A DNA stretch of 64,000 bases. Source: Odontesthes bonariensis (lineage: Eukaryota; Chordata; Actinopteri; Atheriniformes; Atherinopsidae). Below the pieces are notes generated by a model that was not told the DNA's origin, ran no database searches, and worked only from the letters and a program-made list of their open reading frames with translations. A program made the position numbers and the translations under genes. Shown here piece by piece: positions 46,801-57,830 of this stretch (positions within the stretch are counted from its first letter, which is position 1; every line of letters begins with the position of its first letter). The DNA is taken from assembly GCF_027942865.1 (NCBI RefSeq), contig NC_134510.1, positions 22,561,209 through 22,625,208 on the forward strand, read 5' to 3'.

Positions 46801-49800
46801 ATGCCCCGCCTTCAAGTTTCTTGTCACAAGTCTCTCCACTGTGCCAGATGCAAGACCCTTTGCCCCTCTCGTTTTGGAACTAAACCCATCACAAAGCTCA
46901 TGGATGAGCATCAACTTATAGGCCTTTAGTGACCAGGACTTCCTATTTTTGGGAAGTGGCTTCTGTTGGAGCACCCACACTGTATATGAATTTACAACGG
47001 CAATGTTCAACATGCCTCCTCTCCCTCTGCTTCCTCCTCTTCCTCTGCCTCCTCTCCCTCTGCTTCCTCTGCCTCCTTCTCTTCCTCTGCCTCCTCTCCC
47101 TCTGCTTCCTCTGCCTCCTTCTCTTCCTCTGCCTCCTCTCCCTCTGCTTCCTTCTCTTCCTCTGCCTCCTCTCCCTCTGCTTCCTTCTCTTCCTCTGCCT
47201 CCTCTCCCTCTGCTTCCTCCTCTCCCTCTGCTTCCTCTGCCTCCTCCTCTTCCTCTGCCTCCTCTCCCTCTGCTTCCTCCTCTTCCTCTGCCTCCTCTCC
47301 CTCTGCTTCCTCCTCTTCCTCTGCCTCCTCTCCCTCTGCTTCCTCCTCTCCCTCTGCTTCCTCTGCCTCCTCCTCTTCCTCTGCCTCCTCTCCCTCTGCT
47401 TCCTCCTCTTCCTCTGCCTCCTCTCCCTCTGCTTCCTCTGCCTCCTCCTCTCCCTCTGCCTCCTCTCCCTCTGCTTCCTCCTCTTCCTCTGCCTCCTCTC
47501 CCTCTGCTCCCTCCTCTCCCTCTGCTTCCTCCTCTCCCTCTGCTTCCTCCTCTTCCTCTGCCTCCTCTCCCTCTGCTTCCTCCTCTTCCTCTGCCTCCTC
47601 TCCCTCTGCCTCCTCTCCCTCTGCTTCCTCTGCCTCCTCTCCCTCTGCCTCCTCTCCCTCTGCTTCCTCTGCCTCCTCTCCCTCTGCCTCCTCTCCCTCT
47701 GCTTCCTCTGCCTCCTCTCCCTCTGCTTTCCAGGGAAAGGGCTCCGAAAGCAATGTTTTCCAACCATGTGAATGTGACATGGCTATTCTGAACGACTTCA
47801 GTAATAATAAAATGAGAGTAAAGCGAATGTAATGAAACTTGTTTTTATTGAAATTCAGTGTAATTTCCCCCCTCACCCCCTGCCATATACACACACGCCT
47901 ACATGTAATGTAAAGCGACCTTGGGTATCTTGAAAAGCGCTATATATTATATTATATATTATTATTATTATTATATATAATATATTATTATTATATATAA
48001 GTTATTATTGTTATTATTATTATTATTATAGACGATAGGCTATAATGCAGAGAAATAGGGGCAGCTATTTGGTAACCTTCCTCAGAGAAAAAAAGTTTGG
48101 GCCCACTTCAGAACTTCACTACAGTACCATGACAAGACTAACAAACAATTTTCCACAAAATGTATTAAGTATTTCAAATACGTTTGCACAATTACATTTA
48201 TAAGATCGAGTTGATCATAGTCTAACTCTGGCAACCTAAATGCTGGGGCTATCACTCGGTGGACGAATGATGGGGACAGGTCCGGTTTGAAATTCTCGCA
48301 TTATAATCAGGCACGACATCACTTGAAATGTTTGTTGATAGGCGCCTTACATAAACTGGGAAATATGTGTAGGCTACTTATACCAGGCAGGTAGTTAGAT
48401 TACCAGTAGCAAACAAGGAGTTAGACTTTAAAAAAAATCTACAGTTTCGTTTGACATTTCCTCTCCGGAGTTCAGCGTTTCGAGTTGCTCTTGCTAGCAC
48501 TGTCACTGGATTACATCGCTACAATAAGGAAGGACTTGGATTTGGAAATTATTACAACTATTACTACTATTTCGGGATCTTCAATGGTAACCAACAGATA
48601 AGGTAATGATCATCATCATCTTTGCTTTATTATCTCTTAGTTTAGGTGTAGTCTGTATGCTCTGTTGAAGGACACTGACCGGCAAGCTCGCAAATAACTA
48701 ACGATAAATCAGCTGGCGTTAGCATGGCTAATCAAAACGGCTGTAGGTGACAAGGTTGGCCACTTCGTCTCAAATTTAGGTTGTAAATATATCTAAATCA
48801 CATTTACAATTTACGTTAGTGTCACTGAAATCCGAGTCGGACAATTGCGAACCGGTGCAAATTGCCAACGTCTCAAGGTAAACATCCACAGTCTTTTCGG
48901 AGCTGTCATTTTCTTGAATTGAGTGGCTGAGGTAATCGAGTGATAATGAACGAAGCTGGTAGCTACAAAGTAATACTTGGCACACTGCGGCGGGAAATAT
49001 TAAACAAAGGAAGTATAATTGTAGCTCGTGAAGCTGGCCCAAACGCAGAACCTCCGTTCTCATATCAGTCTCAACTGCGGCCAAGAGAAATCCCTCAAAA
49101 ACATGACAATATCTCGAAATAATTTAATACAAACATATATATTTTAATACAACAATTTGTTCATTAAGCAGTTGTGAACTAGTGAAGTGTGTAGTTACAG
49201 TTCAGAAACATCATTTTCCCGTAGTAAGACGAGTATTTTCATGCCGGCCGGCGGTGGCCGCTATGGGAGAATAAAGAACGGCCGGCAACGGCCGCTATGG
49301 GGTCTAGAGGGTTAACAGGTGCCATGAAACCATAGGCAGATCTCTGAACGTATGATGACTGATGATTCCACAGGGATATATGTCAATATGTATGATCTCA
49401 TATATATATGATTACCCAGTTCAGGTCAATGACATTTCCATATGGGAGATCATTTGAGCAGAGGATCTCTGCTTAAATGTTGCATGACAGCATGACTCAC
49501 ATTAGTTGCTGGGTAAGGATACAAGAGCGTGTGAGGAGAGTCTTCAGTATGTGGGTAACGACTCTGTGACTCTCTGATATGAATAAAACATAGTCTGTTA
49601 GTGCTGTTTTATGTGTAGCAAATGCACTTACAAGGTCTGGCACATGCTGGCCAGCACGTGTAAACGTGTTGGACTGAAAATAGCCTGAGGTCCTTGTCCC
49701 AGTGTTACTAAGCTGTTTGGGTTGTTTGTTAGCTGCAACGCAAAAATGAAGAACTGAGTGATACTTAGCTTCATGAACATGCAGCGTGTTCGTCACTTTT

Positions 49801-52800
49801 CTACTTGGCTGTGATGAATGGTTTATGCAACATTTTTATTTTCTTGCATTGCTGATGTCTGAAAATTTTCAGTGCTATTTCAGTGTTTTCCGCAGAGGGA
49901 TGATGCATAGCTGCCTCCTCTCCATTTTTTCCAACCTTTCTGGCATCACCACCTCTACCCGCAGCACTGTGACACCGCAAACCTGACACGCTGTGTTGAT
50001 AAATTTAGTCCTGCAATGAATATCAAAGGTGACAGAGCCTGGTAAATCATTGAGGGGGAGGAAAATGTTGTTTATTGTCAAAAATGGAGGTTTTAGAAGG
50101 TTGTTCCAACTTGTACATGTGAATCAGGGTTTTTGCATGTGATGGGCTGCAGTAATCCTATTGAGGTCTTTAAATGCAGGAGCAATAATGTTAACCTAAC
50201 TGCACAATGCAGTGACTACATGGTTTATGTAAGAGCTTGACAGTATGTGCATATCTAATCATCAATAATATTACCCTCACAAGTGTTCTGTGGAAAATGC
50301 TCTTAAATGAAAGGGTTACATATGGGTCATGAACTATGATTGCCCGATTATGAACGTGGTTGCAGACATGGCTGAATATGTTTGAGGTATTGTCATAACA
50401 GTATCCACATGGTTAGAAAAGAGGTTATTTTTATATTTATATTTATATTTATTTTTGTTGTCCCCCAGGTGAGTCTAGCAGTGATGGAGGGGCACAAGCT
50501 GGGGTTCACAGGCTGGTTGAGTCTCTGTATGGCCTGCAGGGCGAGAGGAGTAAACTGAGAGGAGAACTCCGTCTGCTGCACTCGCAGCTGGAGCAGAAAG
50601 AAAGAGACAGACACTCACGTATACAAGCCTTTCAACTGCAGGTAGACCACTGCTTTTTAGTTTATCTATACTGTAACGGACAGACACATTTACGATACAA
50701 GTAAATCTTTAAGAAAAAGTACATTATGGTTCTCACATGTTATGTTAGTACATAAATGCAAATGTTGAAAAACTGCTGTGACTCTGTGTGGTCCATCCAA
50801 CACTGCCATTTTGGCTAAAGCTCTCTTTTAAAAAAGATAATGTATCTTTATTTAAAAAAACGTTACAAAGACAAGATTTAAATCTGACAATTTCACATAA
50901 ATCTGCAGATAATTGTAGGCGGGAGCCTTACAAAGATTTCAGCCAGATGTTTAACTGCTCCAATTTCTCACAGATTGATGAGCTGAAGAGCTGCATAGAA
51001 GAGCGTGAAGAGGAGCTGTCAAGGCTGAAGACAGCCACTGTGAGTCATGCAAGCTATTGATTTCACCATTTGTCAAGTGTTTTCCTGCCACCAGTTAAGC
51101 TGCCACACGACTAAATTAAAAATAGAGCTGTAAATGCCAAGAAGCGCTCATCTCGCCATATACAACACCTTAAATATAATGTGATGGTGAAACACGTGTT
51201 ATTGTTTTCACTTTTTGTCTTAATGTCTTGCTTTAGCTCAGCCTTATGCTTAATTTCCTCAGGGGGCCACAGACTCAGAGAAACGAGTGCTGTGTTTGTC
51301 AGCGGAGAACGAGAGCCTGAAGCAGAACCTGAGCGTTACACAAGGCCTCCTGCAGCAGCTCTCAGCCATCCCGTCGCAGTCCAGCACCATGCTCATCAAG
51401 GTGAGAGGCATCAGCACAGCTCACTGGTGTACCATTCCGCCAAACATCAGAGTATACCTGTAATTTACTTTTATTTGACATGGTAGGAGAATGAGACTCT
51501 CCGTAGCAGAGTGCAGCAGCTGGAGAGCTCCCTTCAACAGCGTGCTGAGCAGCTTTCACAGCTGGAGCGAAAGAGTGAACAAAGTGAGTGGAGGAGAGGA
51601 GAGGAGCTGAGGAAACGCGAGGACAGAGTGAGGGAACTGCAGCTGGAGCTGGATAGAGAGAGAGGCAAGGAGCCAGTTGTTAAGGTAAATCACCTATATT
51701 TTCATGTACTGTGTAGAATTGTGTTTCGGGCATATTGACCATTTCTTTTTGTGCTTTCAACAAAGAAACTCTAATTAGATTTTGATCTGTTGTCTGCTAG
51801 TATGTCACCCAGACTGTGCAGGTGGAATCACCTGCCACAATAAAGCATTTGACGAAAGCCAGACAGAGGAACGAGGTGTTGTCTGAGAGGCTGTCCAATC
51901 AGAATGAGCGGTGCAAACATCTGGAGGAACAGATCAGGAAGTCGGATGAACACAGCTGTAATCTGCAGCACAAGGTAATAAAAGGAGGCAACGAGACTCA
52001 TTTTAGCGCAAAGTCTTATCTTTCAATGTGCTTTCAAGTACACATACATATGAACTACTAATTACAGTTGTATGATATGTGAACTGTGTTTTTAAATGTT
52101 TGTTTTTTGTTTGTCTGGAAACACTGCAAAACCCAGGCTACAGAAATGTTTACATAAATGAAACATAATCTGGGCTTTTGTAGGCAAGGCTAAATATCCA
52201 TCAGGACAAACATTTATGTGGGCCGCCAGCCACCAACAATCAAAAATATGGAGACAATCTCCTGATGCTCCTACTTATTGGGAATAAAAATAGATAGAAC
52301 TGTCAAGTGGAGATGGGTAAACAAGGCCCACTCTCTTCAGAGAACAAATAGTCAAAGGAGAGAAAATGAAAAGCAAAAGGAAGATGTTTCCACCTGGGGT
52401 ACCAGAAATTCTAACTCAGATTCAGTTTAATTGACAGATTAACTAATTACAGAGCTGAACCTGCTCAAGCTCACAGACTGACAAACACCTTTTACAGATT
52501 GCAGCATATGAGCGAGAAATCAGCAAACTGAGAGAGGAACTGTTGAAGGAGATCAGCCACTTGGAGGAGAGGAAGGAGGAGGCGGTAAAGGCTGCTGCCA
52601 GCTGCTCAGCCGAACACTTCCAGAACCTGCAGGACCAATTCTTCAGTGAGTCGACGAGTTACTGAACCTCCAGGGGAGGAAACCAAGACATTTAACAGAA
52701 TTAGAGTGTGTTTCTTCATGTTTTTCTTCTCTTTGTCAGCCTTGCAGAAGCGCCTGACAGCACTTCCACCGACTTTACGCTCCATGAAGACAGACTACAC

Positions 52801-55701
52801 CAGTCTGAGGAGCCAGGTTCGAAATTTCTCAGAGTTTTATGGAGCAGCTATCAATGAAGCAAAAAAACAGGTATGTGGTCGTACAAGTGCTGAAACTTGG
52901 ATTTGATTGAAAGAGACACTGGACCAACCTCATTTCTGCTGCATTTTGCCTTTTGAAGATTTCAGCAGCTATCAGTGAGATGTCAGAAGCCAACAAAGAT
53001 CTTCTGGAGAAATACAGGAAGGAGGTGGCACTACGCAGGAAGTATCATGAGCAGCTGGTGGAGCTTAAAGGTATTAAGACTGAAAACAATAAAGTGTTCT
53101 GCAGAAAGGGAAATCTGCCACTGACTGAGCCCTCTGACTGTCTTTTTAAGGTAACATTCGAGTGTTGTGCCGTGTGAAGCCCGTGCTGAAAGAGGACCAA
53201 CATGAGGAGGGCCAGTCTGTGGTTGTGACCACAGACCCCAACAACGAGTCCTCCCTGAATGTGCTGAGTAAAGGAAAGGGGCGCATCTTTGAGCTGGACA
53301 AGGTCTTCCACCCACAGGCCACGCAGGAAGAGGTAGCGAAAAGGAAAAGTGCATAAAATATGTTATTATGACAAGACCTGTAACCCTTCGTCTAACCTTT
53401 GATTTGGTGTGGGCAGGTCTTTCAGGAGATTGAACCTCTTGTAACATCCTGCATTGATGGCTACCATGTCTGCATATTTGCATATGGACAGACAGGCTCT
53501 GGAAAGACATATACTATGGAGGTACGCTACTGTCTACTTCTGTCAAGTATACTATATTAATGGAGACTGATCAACAGCACAAGAATACACTTGGCCCCCT
53601 GTCCAAATGTATTTAATTCCTTTTCACTGCTTCTCAGATATTATCAAAAGTCAAGATGTCAAGATGAAACTTTTTAAAAAAAGGCTTCAAAATAAGATCC
53701 TTGAGGCCACTCAGCCTTCCTCATCACAGAGGTTTCAAAAGCGGTTTTACTAATTTTAGCAACATTTAGCGACATTTGTATTGTTTACCTTTCACGCTTA
53801 CTATTTAATTTTTTTCAGAATATTCATAAACACGAGGGGCATTTAGAGAACAGTTTTAAGTTTTCCAGAAAACCCTCATGTTTCAGAAGGCTGTTTTGTA
53901 CATGGTCTGAATGGGTTAAAACCCTGTCATGATACAGGGGGTATTGATAGACTGCATACAGTCTATAATGACAGCAGCTCGTAGACCAAGCAATGGCAGC
54001 TCATTTTGTTGCTGATACATTTACGCACAGTTATTTATGCCATACAAAGAGTATTCACTCCTTTTGACATTTGATGCATGATACTGCCACCACCGTGCTT
54101 CATTATTGGGATGGTGTTCATGCGTGGATGCTAGGTGTTAGGCTTCTGCCACACTTGTTTTCTTTGATGGCCAAAAAGTTCAGTTTTAGTCTCATCTGTC
54201 TCGTGTGCCTTCTAACTCACGTGTAAGTTGCTTTGGATAACAGCACTTGATAAATGAAAATAACACAATGCAAAGGTGCGTGAAGCAAGGTGCAAACAAA
54301 TATTTCCCAGTGTCAAAATGTAGAGTGTGTGACATTATTAACCTCTAACCTGAACATTCAGTGGGAAAAAAAAACAAAAAACATTAAATATCAATATATA
54401 CCAATTCAGTTAGCAAAAGTCTAGTGTTCTCTGATCTGTTTTTGAATGTTGTTTTTACAGTAAAGTATGCCTGAGGTGGGCGTTGACAGGGTTTGACCTG
54501 GTAACCTCAAAAACCTTTTATTTCCAGGGCAGTGTGGAAAACCCAGGAATTAACCAGCGAGCTCTGAAACATCTCTTCAGTGAGATTGAGGAGAGGAAGG
54601 ACATGTGGTCTTACGCCGTCACAGTCAGCTCTGTGGAGATCTATAATGAGGTGCTGAGGTACAGTTTGCTGCTTCTTGCTTTTGGCACCATTTTACCCCA
54701 ATAGGACCTAATTTACTGCTTTTAGATGGTGGTAGCCCTGTTGTGGTTTTCAGAGACCTGCTGAGTAAGGATGGAGAGAAACTGGACATAAAGATCAACC
54801 CAGATGGAACAGGGCAGCTGCATGTTCCAGGACTCAGGGTTATAGAAGTTAAGAGCTTTCAGCACATCAAGAAGGTACCGGATGTTTGCCTCCTGTCCGA
54901 ATGACCTTTCACTATTATGGAATAAGAATAGAACATCATACTGATGCTGATTTTGTTTTTGTGTGTGTTTATGAAGATTTTAGCCACAGCCCGAAGGAAC
55001 AGGATCACCTTTGGAACTCAGATGAACCAGCACAGCTCGCGCTCTCACGCTCTGCTGTGTATCACCGTTCAGGGCACTGACCTCGCCAGTGGCTCCAAAA
55101 CAACAGGTTGGTCCTGCAAGGCTAGAAACGTGTCATTCATATTTCTCCCCAAAGCTATCAATAGGAAATGTTGACAGCAAGAGAGGAGGAGTGTTTAAAT
55201 GGTTGTGATCATGACTGCATCATTTCACTCTTACATCTTCAGGAAAATTGAACCTGGTGGACCTGGCAGGCTCAGAAAGGGTCTGGAAGTCTGGAGCGGA
55301 GGGGGAGAGGCTGAAAGAGGCCCAGAACATCAACCGCTCCTTGCTGGCACTGGGAGACGTCATTCAGGCTCTTCGGGCTCGGCACACTCACATCCCCTTC
55401 AGGAACTCCCGCCTCACGTACCTATTACAAGACTCCCTAGGTAAAGGCAGCAAGACTGCCATGGTGGTGCAGGTAAGATTCCTCCTCCAGCCCTATTTAG
55501 CACTACTACTACTACACCACAGTAAATCCCAATCCTTATACTGAGCCTAATTTCATTCCATTTGTTCCAATAAAGGTGTCTGCACTGGAAAGTAATGTGG
55601 GAGAGACATTATGCTCTCTGACGTTTGCACAGCGGGTGTGCAAGGTGGAACTGGGTCCTGCAGCCAGGAAGATTGAATCTGGTGGATCACAGTGTGACTG
55701 A
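43572..55701 (+). CDS. kifc2: Kinesin family member C2, C-terminal motor (19 coding exons, 921 aa)
   Basis: KIFC2 is a minus-end-directed-type kinesin with its motor at the C-terminus; in mammals it is neuronal. Exons: 43572-43670, 43909-44005, 44131-44282, 44410-44662, 50469-50641, 50974-51039, 51263-51400, 51487-51684, 51801-51974, 52498-52645, 52740-52870, 52959-53070, 53151-53332, 53417-53521, 54528-54658, 54754-54874, 54977-55106, 55243-55472, 55576-55701 (2766 nt). The N-terminus [18 protein letters not shown] is the unusual hydrophobic start of KIFC2. A long coiled coil includes [20 protein letters not shown]. The neck and motor begin at [14 protein letters not shown] (about 578). The P-loop GQTGSGKT is at 665-672, switch I SSRSH at 780-784 and switch II DLAGSE at 810-815, so ATPase residues are intact. 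Intron 4 (5806 bp) carries a piggyBac element. Confidence 0.93.
43841..43870. repeat. (GT)n microsatellite in kifc2 intron 1
   Basis: About 15 GT units just before the second coding exon of kifc2. Confidence 0.95.
46639..47011 (-). pseudogene. piggyBac transposase C-terminal remnant
   Basis: The minus-strand frame reads [17 protein letters not shown], then [18 protein letters not shown]. It ends in a cysteine-rich zinc-binding domain ([29 protein letters not shown]) and a stop. Family members end the same way (CxxC ... VPLC ... CF..YH). Upstream the same frame runs straight into the minisatellite instead of the DDD catalytic core. A minus-strand frame at 49084-48776, with an acidic SDSDFSD patch near the right end, could be a relic of the N-terminus, but that is weak. 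Confidence 0.75.
47012..47729. repeat. C+T-rich minisatellite inside the piggyBac element
   Basis: About 0.7 kb of tandem variants of CCTCTCCCTCTGCTTCC and CCTCTTCCTCTGCCTCC, arranged in units of 24, 27 or 33 bp, all multiples of three. Because no unit contains a stop in any frame, long artificial open frames (274-374 codons) cross it on both strands. A single copy of the same word lies outside the array at 46608-46626. It is a strand-asymmetric polypyrimidine tract. Confidence 0.92.
47941..48031. repeat. TTA/TATA-rich microsatellite in the piggyBac element
   Basis: Compound repeat of TATAT and ATT units, 90 bp, uninterrupted A+T except for two G. Confidence 0.9.
53990..54215 (-). mobile_element. 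Tc1-like transposon fragment in kifc2 intron 14
   Basis: Words such as ACTGCCACCACCGTGCTTCA (54084) and TTTGATGGCCAAAAAGTTCA (54163), followed by TTTTAGTCTCATCTG, are the minus-strand DDE region of a common fish Tc1-like element. Only a short, diverged part remains, and no ends were found. Confidence 0.55.
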
Positions 55702-55800
55702 TGGCCTTGAATCACCAGGGAGTCAAGAAATGAATCAGATTATCATCCACCCTACCAGCCAATTGTAACACTAAAGTATAATAAATATAGGCAACAATCC
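55702..55800 (+). terminator. kifc2: kifc2 3' UTR and polyadenylation signal
   Basis: AATAAA at 55780-55785, about 79 nt after the stop codon, would give a short 3' UTR. Confidence 0.65.
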
Positions 55801-57830
55801 TGATCAAGGGCTAAATCTGCATTTGAGGTCAATTACAGATCCTCTTCGCCGTGTTCTGCTTCTGTTAGGCGATGACAGTTTACCATTAGATAATCTGCAT
55901 GCAGGAGTATTTATTCTTCCACTCCGAGAGCCACCACATCCTCTGACTCCCAACAATGTAAGACTCGAGGCTCCTTTGACCCACTGCCTCTCATGTTGAT
56001 TTTGATTATAAAAATCAAGGACATGTCACCATCCTCAGTGACCGTCACGGTGCTCAGAGCTGGTCAAACATGAGCAGCAGGCTTCCACAGGCACACTATC
56101 AGCCCTTCAGTTTATGCAGTATTACTCATCCTGCTATAAATGTTTGTAGTTTGTGAGCTTCATTGCCAGTGTGTTATATATTTGAAGGTCGTCGTCGTGT
56201 GTAGGAGTAGCAAAAGTGTGGGCTGCTTATCATGTAACATCCATGTCAGATATTTATGTAGTTTTTTGTGATTTTCAAAAAGAGCAGCAACTGAATGCTC
56301 AGTATCTCTTTAGAGCTCAGATCATTTGCCTTTTGAGAAAAGAGGGAAACTGTTGTTGGAGAGCAGGATGCCTTGCGTGTAATGAAAAGTGCAATAATCT
56401 CCTTCTGAAGGAGACAGTTTGGGCCTATGTGGAGAGAAGATGCACTTTATCATGGAAGAGCATTTCAGTTCAACGCTTGCAATAGATATCACTTGTGAAT
56501 GTCACACCAAATACAGCTTACTGTTCATATTCGTTCTTCAATTGATCACCCATTGAATCAAAACTAGCTTTTGATTCAAATGTAGCAAGACATTGATGTT
56601 GCAGTAACTGTCATTGAGTGCTTAGGGGGTCACTAAATGATAGAAAGTGAATCTTCAGGTAATTTTCCGAATAAATATGTATTAAAAATGGATGATTTTG
56701 CCTCATTGGGTGCTCAGTGACAAAACTCATGACATCCATGGTTCAAATCCAGCAGATGACAACCTGCTTTTGATGCATACATTCATTAAAATAAAATGTT
56801 GATTAATTAGTTATAAAGTATCCATCAAAAACCTGCTCATTCATTATACTCAGATAGTCAGCTGACCTCATTTTCCAGGTTAATTACATCGTTTAACCTG
56901 AACCTGACCAACAGAAGCAGCCGCAAATCATAGCACAGCCCCCACAGACTTTAACGGTAGGCACAAGTAATACGTTTTTCTTATCCTGATGTATCCATCA
57001 TTCTGCACGAAGGTAAATCTGGATTCACACCACATAACATGTTCATATTGCTACAGAGTAAAATATTTAAGCTTCCAACAAACTGAATTTTTTTTTTCAA
57101 TTAGCCTCACTGATAGGTAGTCTTAAGGCTATGCAGCTGTGCAGTTTCAATACCTTGAGTTCTCTTGGTATCTTGCAGGTGGAATTTTACCTTTAATTTC
57201 TACAGCTGATTTTTTTCATTTAGATTTAACTTTTTTTTTTAAGGGATCTTCAATAAGGATCCTCCTACATTCTCCTCAGACTACATTTCATCCTTAAAAA
57301 TGATGGTTTACCACTTTCCTTCTAAGTTAGAAGTTAGAGTTAAATAACTTGGCACCAAAACTTGTTGCAACATGTCAATCACTGCAGTACGTTTCCAATG
57401 GGAGGGTCTTATGTATTTGTTTAGTCAAGTGGTGACTTTTTTTTTTGTCCAGGCAGAGTATTATATCAATAAATATATCAAAAAAGAGGATTTTAGAAAT
57501 ATTTCTCACCTTATGTTCATATAAATAATTCAAATAAATAGAAATAACCAGGCAAAAATGTACATTATTTACTTCAAATCTTAAAAAATATAACAAAGAT
57601 TTTTTACTGGTTGTAATGGCAATTAACCACATATACAGACTGTACTATTACATGGGAAATAATACTTTACTTATATGAAGCCCTGACAGGAAACATTTAC
57701 TCCCTGCGTGATGAAACCAGCTGCCTCTACATGCACAGCACACACACACATACATACACAGGACAGTGTAGTCCCAGTAAACCGAGGCCATCCCTGTTTT
57801 GTCTCCTTTGTTCCCCGTAACATCTTGTAT
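55801..57830. other. Gap between convergent kifc2 and ccdc12
   Basis: No coding exon was recognised. The distal 150-200 bp before 57831 should be the ccdc12 3' UTR, including a CA-rich run at 57735-57760. A GGTTCAAATCC word at 56739-56749 resembles a polymerase III B box, but no A box or fold supports a tRNA. Confidence 0.45.

Larger units (their letters stand above)
45397..49311. mobile_element. piggyBac transposon with intact ends (3915 bp) in kifc2 intron 4
   Basis: The ends are perfect 14-bp inverted repeats, CCCTCTAGACCCCA at 45397-45410 and TGGGGTCTAGAGGG at 49298-49311. Each abuts TTAA (45393-45396 and 49312-49315), the piggyBac target duplication. Just inside the right end lies a doubled word (GGCCGCTATGGG at 49256-49267 and 49290-49302). 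Minus-strand 46639 to about 47010 encodes a piggyBac transposase C-terminus. A minisatellite and a TTA repeat occupy the middle, and the catalytic DDD region was not recognised. The copy is therefore probably non-autonomous, though its ends look recent. Confidence 0.88.

Noticed and set aside
46639-47894. Long open frames on both strands (RG-rich, AE-rich, RERRQRK-rich, LC- and PL-rich proteins of 270-370 residues)
   Set aside because: They are all readings of one simple tandem array whose unit lengths are multiples of three. Only the short transposase end outside the array has family resemblance.
48430-48605. 5'-UTR-like exon ending in a GTAATG donor within the piggyBac element
   Set aside because: The only ATG opens four codons, no acceptor partner gives a product, and it may simply be element DNA.
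56701-56765. Possible tRNA or SINE head with B box GGTTCAAATCC
   Set aside because: No matching A box and no cloverleaf could be drawn.
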